NCBI GenBank assembly: GCA_009760855.2
Contig: WPIO01000028.1
Coordinates: 2,798,501-2,862,500 of the forward strand
Length of the DNA stretch: 64,000 bases
Direction of reading: 5' to 3'
Origin: Cristatella mucedo
Lineage: Eukaryota > Bryozoa > Phylactolaemata > Cristatellidae
The position numbers were made by a program, and so were the translations under genes. The notes below the pieces were generated by a model. The model had not been told where the DNA came from, did not search any database, and saw nothing but the letters and a program-made list of their open reading frames with translations. Shown here in pieces: positions 1 through 10,498 of this stretch (its first letter is position 1; each line of letters begins with the position of its first letter).

Positions 1-704
1 TTTGAAACAAAAAGCTTGCGTTCACCACCTGCAATTGTATTGATCTCCGAAAAATGAACTCCAAGAAACATTTCAGCTTTCGAAAGAAGCGCTTGCTGGA
101 AACCCGCTATGTTACCCGTTCCGTGCTCGACCGACTAAAAACATACACCCTAAACCTAGCTTACTCATGTGAGCAGTTACCCTTTTGATGTTGGAGATTT
201 TTCTTCGTGTTTATCCATTTGTGCCAGAGTTTTGCGCGTAATAATTAACCAATACAATTCGTCTTTTCCGGTAGGTATACATTTGACAAAGCGGCAACAG
301 GTTCTCCTAATAGGGGGTCATAGGGCGGTACTAAATCTTATTAAAGGCATGTTTTTTGTCGCTCAGGGTAGGCTCTCTGTGGTGACAAGCGAAGGCGGAA
401 TATTTGAAGTTTGAGTGCAAACTTTAATTCTTTACACACAAGTTCATTCACGACGTACAGAGAGATTTGGCTGGAGCACGTGAATTGCGATTTACGGCCG
501 GTTGCTAATAATCCGGTTATGAACATCTTAGGCCCGTAAGTTATCTCAACCCTCAAACGATGAATCAATCACTCATCGATAACTGCGTTCAGTATCTAGG
601 TTTTCTTGAACCTTCAGTGCTAGAGGCGAAATTTGTTAGCATTCAATTGCAGGCCGAATGGCTACAGATCGCTGTTTATTTGTAATAAAATATTATTCTT
701 GGCA
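1..704. other. Unrecognised AT-rich DNA
   Basis: No coding similarity, RNA gene or match to the other repeats of the window was recognised. Short open frames on both strands look like chance. Confidence 0.5.
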
Positions 705-818
705 TTGTTTGGCCGAGAGCTTGCCTGACCGAAGTCGTAGGCTCGAGCCACATGAGGTATGTGAGGCTCCTGAATAGAGATTAATTTCTCTCAGAGCCCT
801 ATACCAATGAATTATATT
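705..818 (+). repeat. SINE A, 5'-truncated copy
   Basis: Matches the SINE A body from inside the tRNA-like head (GGCTCGAGCC box near 751-760) through the shared 3' hairpin, with inner arms AGAGA and TCTCT around a loop, to an AT-rich tail. The A-box half is missing or decayed. It lies alone in otherwise unrecognised DNA. Confidence 0.75.
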
Positions 819-3800
819 TAAGGTAATGCAGTGAAGTAGGTAGGGTTCTTGAACTTATCTGCTTGGTTAAGAGCACAGTATAAATCAGAAAAACGCAACA
901 GGTTTGTAACAGGACGGTCATAGGCTTTACAATTAAAACAAGTCGTAAGCTAGTGGTTTCATCTCCAGCAACTCAAAAATCCAACGTCTGAAGGACTGAT
1001 AATCTTATTGATTTGTGTGACACATTGTAAGAACTTTTAATAATCAGCCACTCTATCAAATATCAGTGAAAACTAAGCAGTAGAATTTCCATTCCTAACC
1101 AAGAAATTGCATCCTTTTGAAAATAATTATAAAAATACATTTCGTATAGAACGCTCCGTGAACCTGATTTATTTCTAGGCACTTCGCTTATGCTACACAG
1201 GAGGCATGGTCAAATGGTTAGTTGGTGGGAAAATGTTTGATGAAAAGATGCATAAAAAGGTTAGATGTGTCATGAATAGGTTCAGCAGCAAATATGGTAA
1301 GTGGTTGGACGGAGAGTGTCAGCATAAATGCCCACAAAAACCTTAAAGTTTTCTGGTAGTTTTGTTATATTTCTGAAGATGCAAATTCTTGCAAGGACTA
1401 TGCTAGTAACATCTATTGCGTTGAATTTGATAAGGAGATGGCGTGTCGGTTCATTTACGGTGCTTTGTTAGCATCTGAAAAAACCACAGCTCTTCAAATG
1501 AGTCAGCTGCTGCCCTAACTAATAGTGGTACGGTTGGGGTCCACTCATAGATTCCAGTATCTTTTGTTCATTTTGAGCAACCAGACAGACTGAAGGGTTT
1601 TCCAAAAAACATTCTTTCAGTCGGTTTTTTAGTAAAAGATGAAACATATGTCTCGCTGAGTGGCCTGTCTGTCCCATTATTAACAAGGCCCACAAATCTC
1701 GTGAGCAAAAAGGTTGCCAGACTTTTGCTTACTGTAGCTGTGTTCTTATTATTCCAATTATATTTCTTGAATATGAGATTCGGAATAGAAATAATGTTCT
1801 AATATTTTCCGTAGAGGAGTATGAGCTTGAGCCTAATTGGTTTTGTGAATTTTAGTCACTATCGAACTCTGAAAACATGGAACTCACCGTATCTTGTTGC
1901 GATTCCAAAACGATGTTTCCATAGCAGTTATTAGCGTCTTGCTCTTGGTTACGGGCTTTAAGCTCCGCAATAGGCTTACATTTCCAGAGAGGTCATTACA
2001 AAATCTTCAACAAGCAGGCTTCTGAGCAGTGCTGCGTCATTTTATGACACACATTTAACAATTGACTTCAGACGAGATCGTAAAGAAGAGAACCTGGCTT
2101 GGTGTCCTGCCTCATTTAGAGACGCTTTGACGATAAGCTAGCCGAAGCGAATGAGCCGCCTTTTGTGCAGTTACCTTCCTGATAGCAGCTAGACAAGCTA
2201 GCGATAGTTCGTCAGTGAAAATTCTCATAGAAGAATCGCTGGACCTCCCTTCGAGCTAGATCTTTGGCTACATGTACATGTCGGATAGGATGTGTGTTCT
2301 AAATGTGTGTGCATTGACTACACGACAAAGCCTAGGCGAAATGCCCTCTGTAATACAGATCTCGCTGCGCAATCAATATAACCTTTCACATCCTTGCACA
2401 AAGTGCTCAATCAATACCTATGCCTCGGGTAACGGCCTCTGTTATCGAGTGTTCGCTTGTCCATTCTGCTAACTAAGTGAAATGACTTTTAGCGACAAAG
2501 TGCCCAAGTAAGACTAATTTGCCTTCAACACTTGAAAAGCTGCTGTTTCACCGCCTCAAAGTAGTTGTTCAAAAAATGTGCCAGCACTCATATCAGCTAC
2601 ATGGCTTCCTGCCCGGCGTCGAGAGCTTCCAGGAGCAGTCATTTTCGGAGGAGAAACCCTTCCATTTCTCCATACACAGCCAAATCAACCCCCATTTTAG
2701 TGGCCTTTCTTAACCATTAGGTCTCTTTTGGTTGTAACCAAAGCAGATCTCTCTTCCCGACCCTGTATTAAGCTGTTTGGTGACCAGAACACAGCTGGTT
2801 TCCTTGGAAGTGTGTAATCCGACTCACTAGTCATCCTGCAGGTCTAAGATCAATACTTGGTACCCTTTCTGTCGACGACAGGCTTTAGGCAGAGTGATCC
2901 TCTTTCACCAGTTCCCTTTGATGTAGCCATGGAGCCCAGCATCTTATTGATCCTAACTCTCAATACTTCTGCTTCCAAATGGGTGAAAATCACCGTACAC
3001 TTAACTCATTGACCGATCACCAGGCTTTCTCTTCGACATCACACGTTAGACTTTAGGAACTATTCTTAGCTGACCGAGGTTATCCTGTCATGGTACTTGG
3101 TCGCCGTAGCGAGAAGTGCTGCTTAGGTTAACAGCTTGGCCAGAGCCGAATGTAGACTATGTTTCTTCTCTGCAACAGCTGCTAGTGATAGCTTAGTGAT
3201 TGAGACTACAGGATTTATCTTGGATCACAGTAGCTGCTTGGCTAGCCTAAGGCCAATATCTAAAAGGTGACTCAATTATTCTCGAGGGTCTACTTGGCTG
3301 TGCATAGCTGTCTCATCACACTTTAGTAGAAACAGGACATCATGCAGCAGTTCCATCAGCAGAGGTTAGGCTTTCTTTGCTGATTAAAGTAATACTTTTT
3401 TCGAATGCTCTATAGCCCATAATTTAACCCGGCCTACATCATGGCTTTGCCTTACTTAACAACATGTACAAAGAATCTAGAAACACTCACCTTGTCCACA
3501 GCATCGGCTTAGTCCAAGCGAACTGCTCATTGTTTGAGCTTGTGACTGCCGAGGCTGAGCATTTCATCCCTGTACTTCCTTATTACTGTCGTGCTCTCCT
3601 TATGGCATAGGTTTAGTTTAGTGCCAACCAAAAGATGAGTTCTTCAAGGGTGGCTCTAAATCTAGACAATCGAAGGAGCTCGTTCAACTCGATTTACACA
3701 GTTACTAAGTTACAGTTCCATTTGAAATATTTCGCTGCCACTGCAATTCGAAATTTGGAAATGCCTACTGTGTAAATGCTAGGAAAAGTCTGGCATTTAT

Positions 3801-4147
3801 GATGGATGGAGATGTGAAAAGGTGCAACGATAACTATTCACGGCCAATTATGAGCGTTGAGATGACATCAGTTAGAAAAAAATCATAAACTGCAAAAAAC
3901 AACATACACCTGATCAAAAAGTGACAATAAACTTCAAAGTTTGTTTGACAGCTGTTACCTGCTAATTTTAACCCTCTCTAATCTCCTAATTTAGAAGTCC
4001 CAATTGAATTGACTACTGTGCAATTGCTAGAATGCTTTGGCGATACCAAAGGGCAGCCAAGAAGGACGTTTGAGGTGATGGTGCGACAGGCTGCAGTAAG
4101 ACCTGGCGGTAAAAACTAAAAGATTCAACGTAAGTCAGCATTAGTAG
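819..4147. other. 3.3 kb without recognised features
   Basis: Both strands were read. No exon chain, tRNA, LINE or SINE match was found. Open frames at 2272-2472 and 2519-2713 have no recognisable motif and are not annotated as genes. Confidence 0.4.
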
Positions 4148-4211
4148 TGTAACGCCGAAGGCTCGGCGGGGTAGGATTGACCTGCCGCTTACCTAGCGGC
4201 GTAGCCTAGCG

Positions 4212-4277
4212 CCTAATGCCGTTCGGTGCGCTCTTAATGCCGTTCGGTGCGCGCCTAATGCCGTTCGGGGCGCGCCT
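4212..4277. repeat. 21-23 bp tandem repeat in the LTR, about 3 copies
   Basis: Three successive units share the core TAATGCCGTTCGG followed by a GC-rich spacer. They lie in what would be the U3 part of the LTR. Confidence 0.85.
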
Positions 4278-4487
4278 ACGCGAAATAAGCTGGCCGCCAC
4301 GAAACGAGCGTTTCTGGCGCCGACCTGCTTACCGTAACTAAAGGGGGTCGCGGGACGGTGGCGTGAATTGGAAAGCGAGACACACAAATCGGGGATTTTA
4401 CTGAGCTTTATTCGCCAGCGCGCAAAGTCGCTGCGCGTCTAGCTCAGTTTTATCTCCACACTCCTCGCACGCTCTCGACAGCACCCA

Positions 4488-4888
4488 CACTCTTGCGGAG
4501 GGAATACTTCTCCACACTGAGCGCGAATCGGAGCCTAAACCCTAACCGGAGAACTAGGACTTCGTTTCCACCTGTGCGAAAGGAATACCACAAACACGCC
4601 AACTTAAGCACTCTTGCGGAGGGAATACTTTTCCACAATGAAGCGCGAACCCGAGCCTAAACCCTGACCGGAGAATTAGAACTCGCTTTCCACCAGTGCG
4701 GCAGGAATACTCCACACACGCCACCTCAAGCACTCTTGCGGAGGGAATACTTCACACTAGGGCTGCTTACGTGTATACTGGGAAACGACCCAAATAGACG
4801 GAGCCCGAACCAGAGCCTAAACCCTGACCGGAGAACTAGAACTCGGTTTCCACCAGTGCGGCAGGTATACTCCACACACGCCAACTAC
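4488..4888. repeat. About 121-bp tandem repeat in the LTR, 3 units
   Basis: Units begin at 4488, 4609 and 4731, each with CACTCTTGCGGAGGGAATAC. The first two are 121-122 bp; the third is about 158 bp because of an insertion near its start. Each contains a CCTAAACCCT motif that looks telomeric but occurs once per unit. Arrayed U3 repeats are known as enhancer-like in many LTR elements; that role is inferred here. Confidence 0.85.
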
Positions 4889-5390
4889 GCCTAGCTCGCA
4901 CCGGCAAATCCCTATGCCGTGACCGCGTGCTAGCTCGCACACACAAAATACAAAAGAATCACAAAATGCCAGCTCGGGCGCGATACGACCGTATTCGGTG
5001 GGGTCCACCGAATCCTCCTAGCGCTGTCTTGTCCTGTTCCGTCCATCGTCGGCGGACAGCCCACCCTCCTCCCTCGCTTTCAGAGAAACGAGTGCCCGAG
5101 GGTGTCGAAGCGCAGAGCCGGACCAAAGACACGAAGATACTAAAGACCCAGAGCGAGCGTCGATCGACTCTTAAATACTTAGCTGAGACAATGGGGCAAG
5201 AGCTTTGTGATATTGGGCCCGACACCAGGGCCCATTACGGTAAGGAATTAATACCGGCACTAGGCCACTGGAATGTCCCCTCTGTCCAGCTTGAATGGCG
5301 AATGGGTTCCAGACGATTCTTTTTGGACAGAGTGATGGCGAAGGTTGACAGGCCAGCCAACATCAATCAGCAGCTCCGGCGGGTATCGGA

Positions 5391-5402
5391 CCAATTATAA
5401 AG
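5391..5402 (+). promoter_or_regulatory. CCAAT/TATA promoter core of the LTR
   Basis: CCAAT (5391-5395) directly abuts TATAAAG (5396-5402). An initiator-like TCAGAG lies about 27-30 bases downstream, the usual TATA-to-start distance. The position near the right end of the LTR suggests transcription towards the now-lost internal region. Confidence 0.55.
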
Positions 5403-5448
5403 GCCGACTCGCCACCGCTGGTCAGAGAGCTTCCTAGCTTGCTCTTAA

Positions 5449-5515
5449 GCGCTTCCTCTCTAACCGCACTGACGCTCCTCTCTAAGCGCACTGACGCTCC
5501 TCTCTGGCTCACTGC
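5449..5515. repeat. 22-23 bp tandem repeat downstream of the LTR promoter
   Basis: About three units built on CTCTCTAAGCGCACTGACG, the last one degenerate, lie in the part of the LTR expected to be transcribed (R/U5). Confidence 0.75.
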
Positions 5516-5794
5516 TCCAGGACAAAGGAGTTCTAGCCCGCCTCCGAACAGCTCTTGTTCGTGCTAAAATTCAGCCAAGGCCAGCAGGGCGCTACAGTAG
5601 GAAAGTCGAAAAAACTCGTAGAAGCACTGACTTAGCCTAGTGGCTAAGCTTCGAGCAATGTCCAACTTTCTACATATATATTGTACTGATCATCCTCAGC
5701 TTATTTATGAGTGCACTCTGCTACAGCTGAGATGACGATACTTTAGCCAAAGATCTTCCATATTCCTTGAGGTTAGTCACTGCAATTAAAAACA

Positions 5795-5808
5795 TACACA
5801 CACACACA

Positions 5809-5854
<46 letters not shown>

Positions 5855-6000
5855 TACCCCATATTTATATATATATATACCCCATATATATATATATATA
5901 TACCCCATATATATATATACCCCTTATATATATATATATATACCTTATATATATATATATATATACCCTATATATATATATATATATATATACATATTTA
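5795..6000. repeat. (CA)n then (TA)n compound microsatellite
   Basis: A short CA run is followed by TA tracts interrupted several times by TACCCCATA-type spacers. The tract runs into the TTTA-rich tail of the adjacent minus-strand SINE A. An open frame across it (5767-6039) encodes only Ile/Tyr repeats and is not a gene. Confidence 0.95.
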
Positions 6001-6142
6001 TTTATTTATTTATCATTTATATCACTTAAGATAACTTAGTCTCCATTCAGGCGTCTCACATATGCCAATGGACTTGAGCCCACGAGCTCGGCCAGACCAT
6101 GGTCTGGGTGACCACCTTAATTGTAGGGTCAAACCAGCCCCA
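6001..6142 (-). repeat. SINE A, near full length
   Basis: Reading the minus strand: tRNA-like head with A-box-like and B-box-like segments, linker, 3' hairpin, then (TTTA)n. Inner hairpin arms are partly mutated (GATAA for GAGAA on the plus strand). The tail abuts the AT microsatellite at its left. Confidence 0.8.
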
Positions 6143-7814
6143 TTCGCTTCTTAGTCAGAACGACGCTTTAAAATTGCATGTCCTACTTCAAAATAGCACG
6201 TGCCTACTGGGCCCTCTGATTAAGTAACGTTCCTTTGGACTAACTTCTTTGCTGAAACTTGATGTCCATTTGATGGCCTGCCAGTAACGATCTCAGCTAA
6301 GTTGTTGACTCCCAGTCTAGGAAACATAATAGCTGTTAAGACCTTAAACCTGTTACCTTCCATCTATGATACTTGGACAGGTTGAACTTAGTTTAGTGGC
6401 AAAATCTTTAAGTCTATGCATACGGTTCCACTGTGAACACTAGCGAGCCGATCCGACATGCTCCTCTGTTTATTCCATCAACTTTCAACAAATACACAAT
6501 ACACGATTTGGCCAGGCCTTATCAGGCAAGCCTCAGTTTAGTTAATTCCTTTATTTGCGACATTCTGTCCCAATGTCTGTGATTACCCTTACGAGTGTGT
6601 CGTCCAGTGCGATACTTCACTTGTAGCATACTGTCATTGCTAACCTCAGTAGCCATTATTGTATTTCGAAAGCTTCGATGTTACCACAAAACTCAACCTT
6701 CACTGAGCTGCACTAGCATCCAAGAAGTATTGATACCAAGGTTATGTAACACATTTTGAAGCCCTTTTAATTATTTTAAGCTTCAGCTTAGTTATAAGAA
6801 TTGCCTAGCAATTACAGCCATGAAACACACCACCGGGCTGTCTGACTAAAACCGTTTAGCTGTGATTCCAACACTTCACAAGTCCTATAGGGACATAGTG
6901 AGTCAGAGACCGTGAAACTGATCTATTAGTGCTGGATAATTTGAAATTTCATACAAGCTTATAGTTTTGAAGTGTAAATATGAATTTAAATCCTCTTCAC
7001 AGTACGAGTTTCGCCTTAATCTAAATTGTAACTACTGCCAAGACTGGGCCGACGGTGAAGCCCATGCAAATGTAAGCGGAGCAACAGCCTTCGATCTTTC
7101 CCAGAGTGTATGACTTGATGTTTAACTATCTCCTACTCTTCCATCAATATTATTTAGTGAGTTTGTAGAGCTGATCGATTTCACTATGGTGTGCAGTGCT
7201 GTACCTCCAAATTAAAGTTGTGGAGAATTATAGCACTCGGCTATCTGCACTAGCAATCACAAGAAATTCTTCAACACGTGTCTTCCCAGAGCTGGTAATC
7301 CGCTAATCCAGTGGCTTTCTTACATGTCATGCGATGACTTAAATCTCGTTTGCGGAATAAAAGCAATCTGGAGTGTTTTATTAACATTAGCAAAGCCATA
7401 TCATTTTCAAAACCATTTGATGGGTCGATAAACTGATTTAAGAATCTCCACTGTTCTTAAACAATTGTTCTCACGTTGCCAGAACAGGAAAGAGAGCTAA
7501 TCATTATTGTAGAAGATTTTTTACCGTAGTTGTAATTATTTACCTGAAGCTGGCGGTATCATGCCTTCTCGGCAGTTCTCTTACTAGCACCGAAGTAAAC
7601 CCTAGAGCTGGCTGACGCCCGAAAGAGCCCCGTAATACCTGCATGCATCTCAGAACCTTTCCGGAAGAGTGATAACTGTAGTATGTTATCTTGCTTAATT
7701 GTTAAACCGTTGGCATGTGTTAATAGAAGATGCAAATCCGTTACTACCCTCGAAATAGATACGTAGATATTCAATGTTTTTAAATAGCACGATTAGTAAC
7801 TTAATGTCTATTCA
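6143..7814. other. 1.7 kb without recognised features
   Basis: No coding motif or match to another repeat of the window was found on either strand. Confidence 0.4.
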
Positions 7815-7872
7815 GTCTATTCAGTCGCTTTACCTATGCCATGGGGCTCGAGATAATGATCTCGGCCATCGA
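7815..7872 (-). repeat. SINE A fragment
   Basis: Only the middle of the element is seen: the junction of the 3' conserved part (TTCAGTCGCTTTACCTATG) and the GGGGCTCGAG box. Both ends are lost. Confidence 0.55.
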
Positions 7873-9386
7873 TTAATTTTTATTTGACATAGTTTTTGCT
7901 TGTTTACCAGATCTAGTCAACGAAAACTTTCTCCCATATCCACTGAAAGCATACGAATGTAGTACAAATGACCATCTTGCATCTATTGCACCCTTTTGAT
8001 AGTAAATTCAAATGGATAATAACCCTTTAGAAAGTGCAATTTTAGAAAAGTGTATATGTCTACTTTGGATTTCTAGTTACAGCTGCCCCGTTCATGTAAT
8101 TAAATATACAGGTGGCTGCCATGACCCGAACTTGTCATCACGGGAAAAGAGCACGAGTCTAGGTCAAAACCCATAGTAATTACTTCAGAAAACTGAAAAT
8201 ATAAAGGTGACCCAAGAGAATGATGATTGATAGCTCGCCGTAGTAATATTGTGATACATCGGGTGAAAGAAGGCCTTAAAATTGTCTCGATGTCAATTTG
8301 CACACACACGGCCACTGCCATGCATTCAATATTTGACAAGACCTCACTTTATGAACTTTTAGTATCAACACCTTAAGAGAAAAACTGCAGCATTGTGTTC
8401 AATTTTTTATTTGCTCCAGGTTACTTGAGTTAATTGATATTAGGCTTTTGAATTCTGGTTTAAGAAATCAAGCAAATTATTTTCCCTTCGAAAATTATTC
8501 GTAAATCCAGTGATTGAGTTTGATCAGCCTCATAGAAGGTATGGAAGATGTTACAGTCATCATGATACTAGCATAAATATATTATTAAGCAAGATGTAGG
8601 CACTTTGAAGCTAACACTAATGAGGTACAAACCATACTGCATTATTGATTTGTATCGCCCTTGGACAATGTGAGACTATACGATCTGATGTTTAGCATCT
8701 GCTAGTTAAGATTTATATGCCTGGCTGGAGCCGGGACTGCATAAGTCAGCAGCATGCAAATAAATGCAGAGGATACTTCGTCAAAAGAGAATACAAGCAG
8801 CCATTTCTAACAGTCAGATTTTTCAAGTATATCGCCAACAAATCCTTCATTTGAGAATTTATGAAGCTCGTTTCTATGAATCGCGCCTCCTGTATTTATT
8901 TGAGATATACCGATGATTATTTGACCCTTATTCTACCGGAGGGCGCGAGTTAACTGGGCACCACGGCCTTACAACTTCATCCGGCAGGGTTTGTAGATTC
9001 GTCTGTCAGACGAAAGCTTTACGGCATAGTCACTATTTCAGTGTTCGGCATGTTGCAGCTGTGCATAAGTAAATTTCAACTAAGTGGCCAAATCGAAAAG
9101 CATAGCTAGTCACCAACAATTGAATCAACTCGCGGGTAAGAATATTATCCTTTTGCTGATGCGTTTTCGTATTCTTGGCTTATAACTTCAAAGCATTACT
9201 TGCAAGTCATTTGACTAATATCCTCATAGGTAAGGGTTTGCATCAATACATAGTTTTCAATCACATGCGTATCACAAAGTAAGGAGTTTTTATATTCATT
9301 TAGGCCTTTGCTGTGATATCGTGGCAGGCGTCAGCTCCAGAAACGGCTCTATGGGTAAGGTGGGAATATGAAAGATTATTGACTAG
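7873..9386. other. 1.5 kb without recognised features
   Basis: No gene or repeat recognised. The open frame at 8100-8339 on the minus strand has no identifiable domain. Confidence 0.4.
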
Positions 9387-9876
9387 TGGTCCTTCGGCTC
9401 CAATCCTGATCTTGGTGGCCTTCTTGCCGTTCACCTGTCCTTGTATGGCGTCGTTACTCCAGTCATATGCTTTGTCGCTATCATTTCAAATTTTCTAAAC
9501 CGGACCGTACTATTGATCATTGCCAAGCGAAATATTTCGCCAATCTACCAAATTCTGTTTGCAATAGCGGTCGCTGAACTTATTATTTGTGGATCGCAAC
9601 TAGTAACCAGGGCTCTGGAATACCCTTGGGTTGCACTGATACATTGATATCCACTGACTGCCGGATCAGAGCGTGCTGGGCTCTGTTGTAGACGTTGTTT
9701 ACCTATCTCTTTACCCAATCTCCCAGATTGCCGGCTTAGTATCCAATTAGTGAACAGTCGTAATATCTGCTTTCAGGTTTATAGCAATCTACTTTCCCGT
9801 GAAGGCATCTCAGTGGTACACAAGATGCCGGGCTATAGCCTCAGTAGTGACCGTGACTACTGCTGCCCTTAGCTGA
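9387..9876 (+). pseudogene. Class A GPCR pseudogene, TM1-TM4 region
   Basis: The translation shows the first half of a rhodopsin-like seven-transmembrane receptor broken by stops and one frameshift. Frame 1 (9387-9647) gives a hydrophobic TM1 (TPVICFVAIISNFLN), a basic first loop (AKRNISPIYQ) and TM2 (LFAIAVAELIICGSQLV), then a TGA at 9645. After a +1 shift the frame from about 9688 gives TM3-like YLSLYPISQIAGLVSN, two consecutive stops (9748-9753) where codons for a Trp-Leu-like pair would fit, then RFIAIYFPVKASQWYT, the position of the DRY motif and second intracellular loop, and a TM4-like stretch ending in TGA at 9874. The DRY acidic residue is not conserved (FRF). TM5-TM7 are absent; a LINE A fragment begins about 20 bases further on. 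No intron interrupts the match, so a retrocopy or one exon of a dead gene are both possible. The loop pattern suggests a peptide receptor; the ligand cannot be told. Confidence 0.75.
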
Positions 9877-9895
9877 TTCTTGATCAGGTTCAACA

Positions 9896-10498
9896 TATAA
9901 CACGAATAACATAGTTAGGGGAACATGCACAGGATCAGCATGCAAGTGTGCTTAGCAGTAGCTTGTACAGACTCAGCTCGCATAGGCAAATAAAGAACGA
10001 ATTAACAGAAAGAACGAAAGAACAGACAGGGACCCAATAAATGCTACTGTAGGCAGGTGTGTTTTAGTTTCTTTTTAAATGTCGATACTTCAGGAGAGCA
10101 GGCGGAAGTCGGGAGTGAGTTCCAGGCTACGGGAGCCTAAGAACGAAAGGCACGGTCTCCAGGGGATATGAGATTTTTACAATTTTGGGTAAACAGCTAT
10201 ATTCCGAAAAGCAGGTGGTACGATGCTTAGCCTGGTGGGAAAGTAGATCTGCTAGATAGGCTGGAGACAAAACATAAAGGCACTAGTAAGTGATAAAACC
10301 TAAAAGTCCATGCGATTCTTGACTAGGAGCCTGTGCAGGTTGGCAAGACGCAGTGCAATATGGGAGCTGTGATGCTTGCAACAGACAAGACTGGCTGCAG
10401 AGTTTGGCACCAGCTATAAGCACTCGAGTCCACAGGCTAGTAGACCACCAAGCAGTGAGTTACAGAAGTCTAGATGTGATGTCAAAAATGTATGTGCT
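9896..10498 (-). mobile_element. LINE A (L2/CR1-like), truncated 3' part
   Basis: On the plus strand it follows the same order as the LINE A copy at 24.2 kb: the GGGTCAGCATGCAA-type 3' UTR segment, the 'mutated AWNSLP' C-terminal region, then the segment ending near 10498. It lacks the 3' hairpin and is truncated at its 5' end exactly where the (AAT)n tail of the next LINE A begins. No open frame survives. Confidence 0.85.

Larger units (their letters stand above)
4148..5596. mobile_element. Solo LTR of an LTR retrotransposon (probable)
   Basis: A sharply GC-richer block begins TGTAACGCC (4148) and ends GGGCGCTACA (5596), so its termini form a near-perfect short inverted repeat of the TG...CA type usual for LTRs. 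It is flanked by a 4-bp direct repeat GTAG (4144-4147 and 5597-5600), as expected for integrase-made target duplication. A TATA box lies about 200 bases before the right end, which fits a U3-R-U5 layout on the plus strand. No gag, pol or second LTR is seen nearby, so this is best explained as a solo LTR left by LTR-LTR recombination. Ty3/gypsy-like origin is a guess from terminus and duplication length. At about 1.45 kb it is long for an LTR, mainly because of internal tandem repeats. Confidence 0.75.

Noticed and set aside
4534-4880. Telomere-like CCTAAACCCTAACC motifs
   Set aside because: They occur once per 121-bp unit inside the LTR and never as a pure tandem array, so this is not a telomere or interstitial telomere tract.
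5767-6039. 90-codon open frame rich in Ile and Tyr
   Set aside because: It is the TA microsatellite read as protein; no other sequence content.
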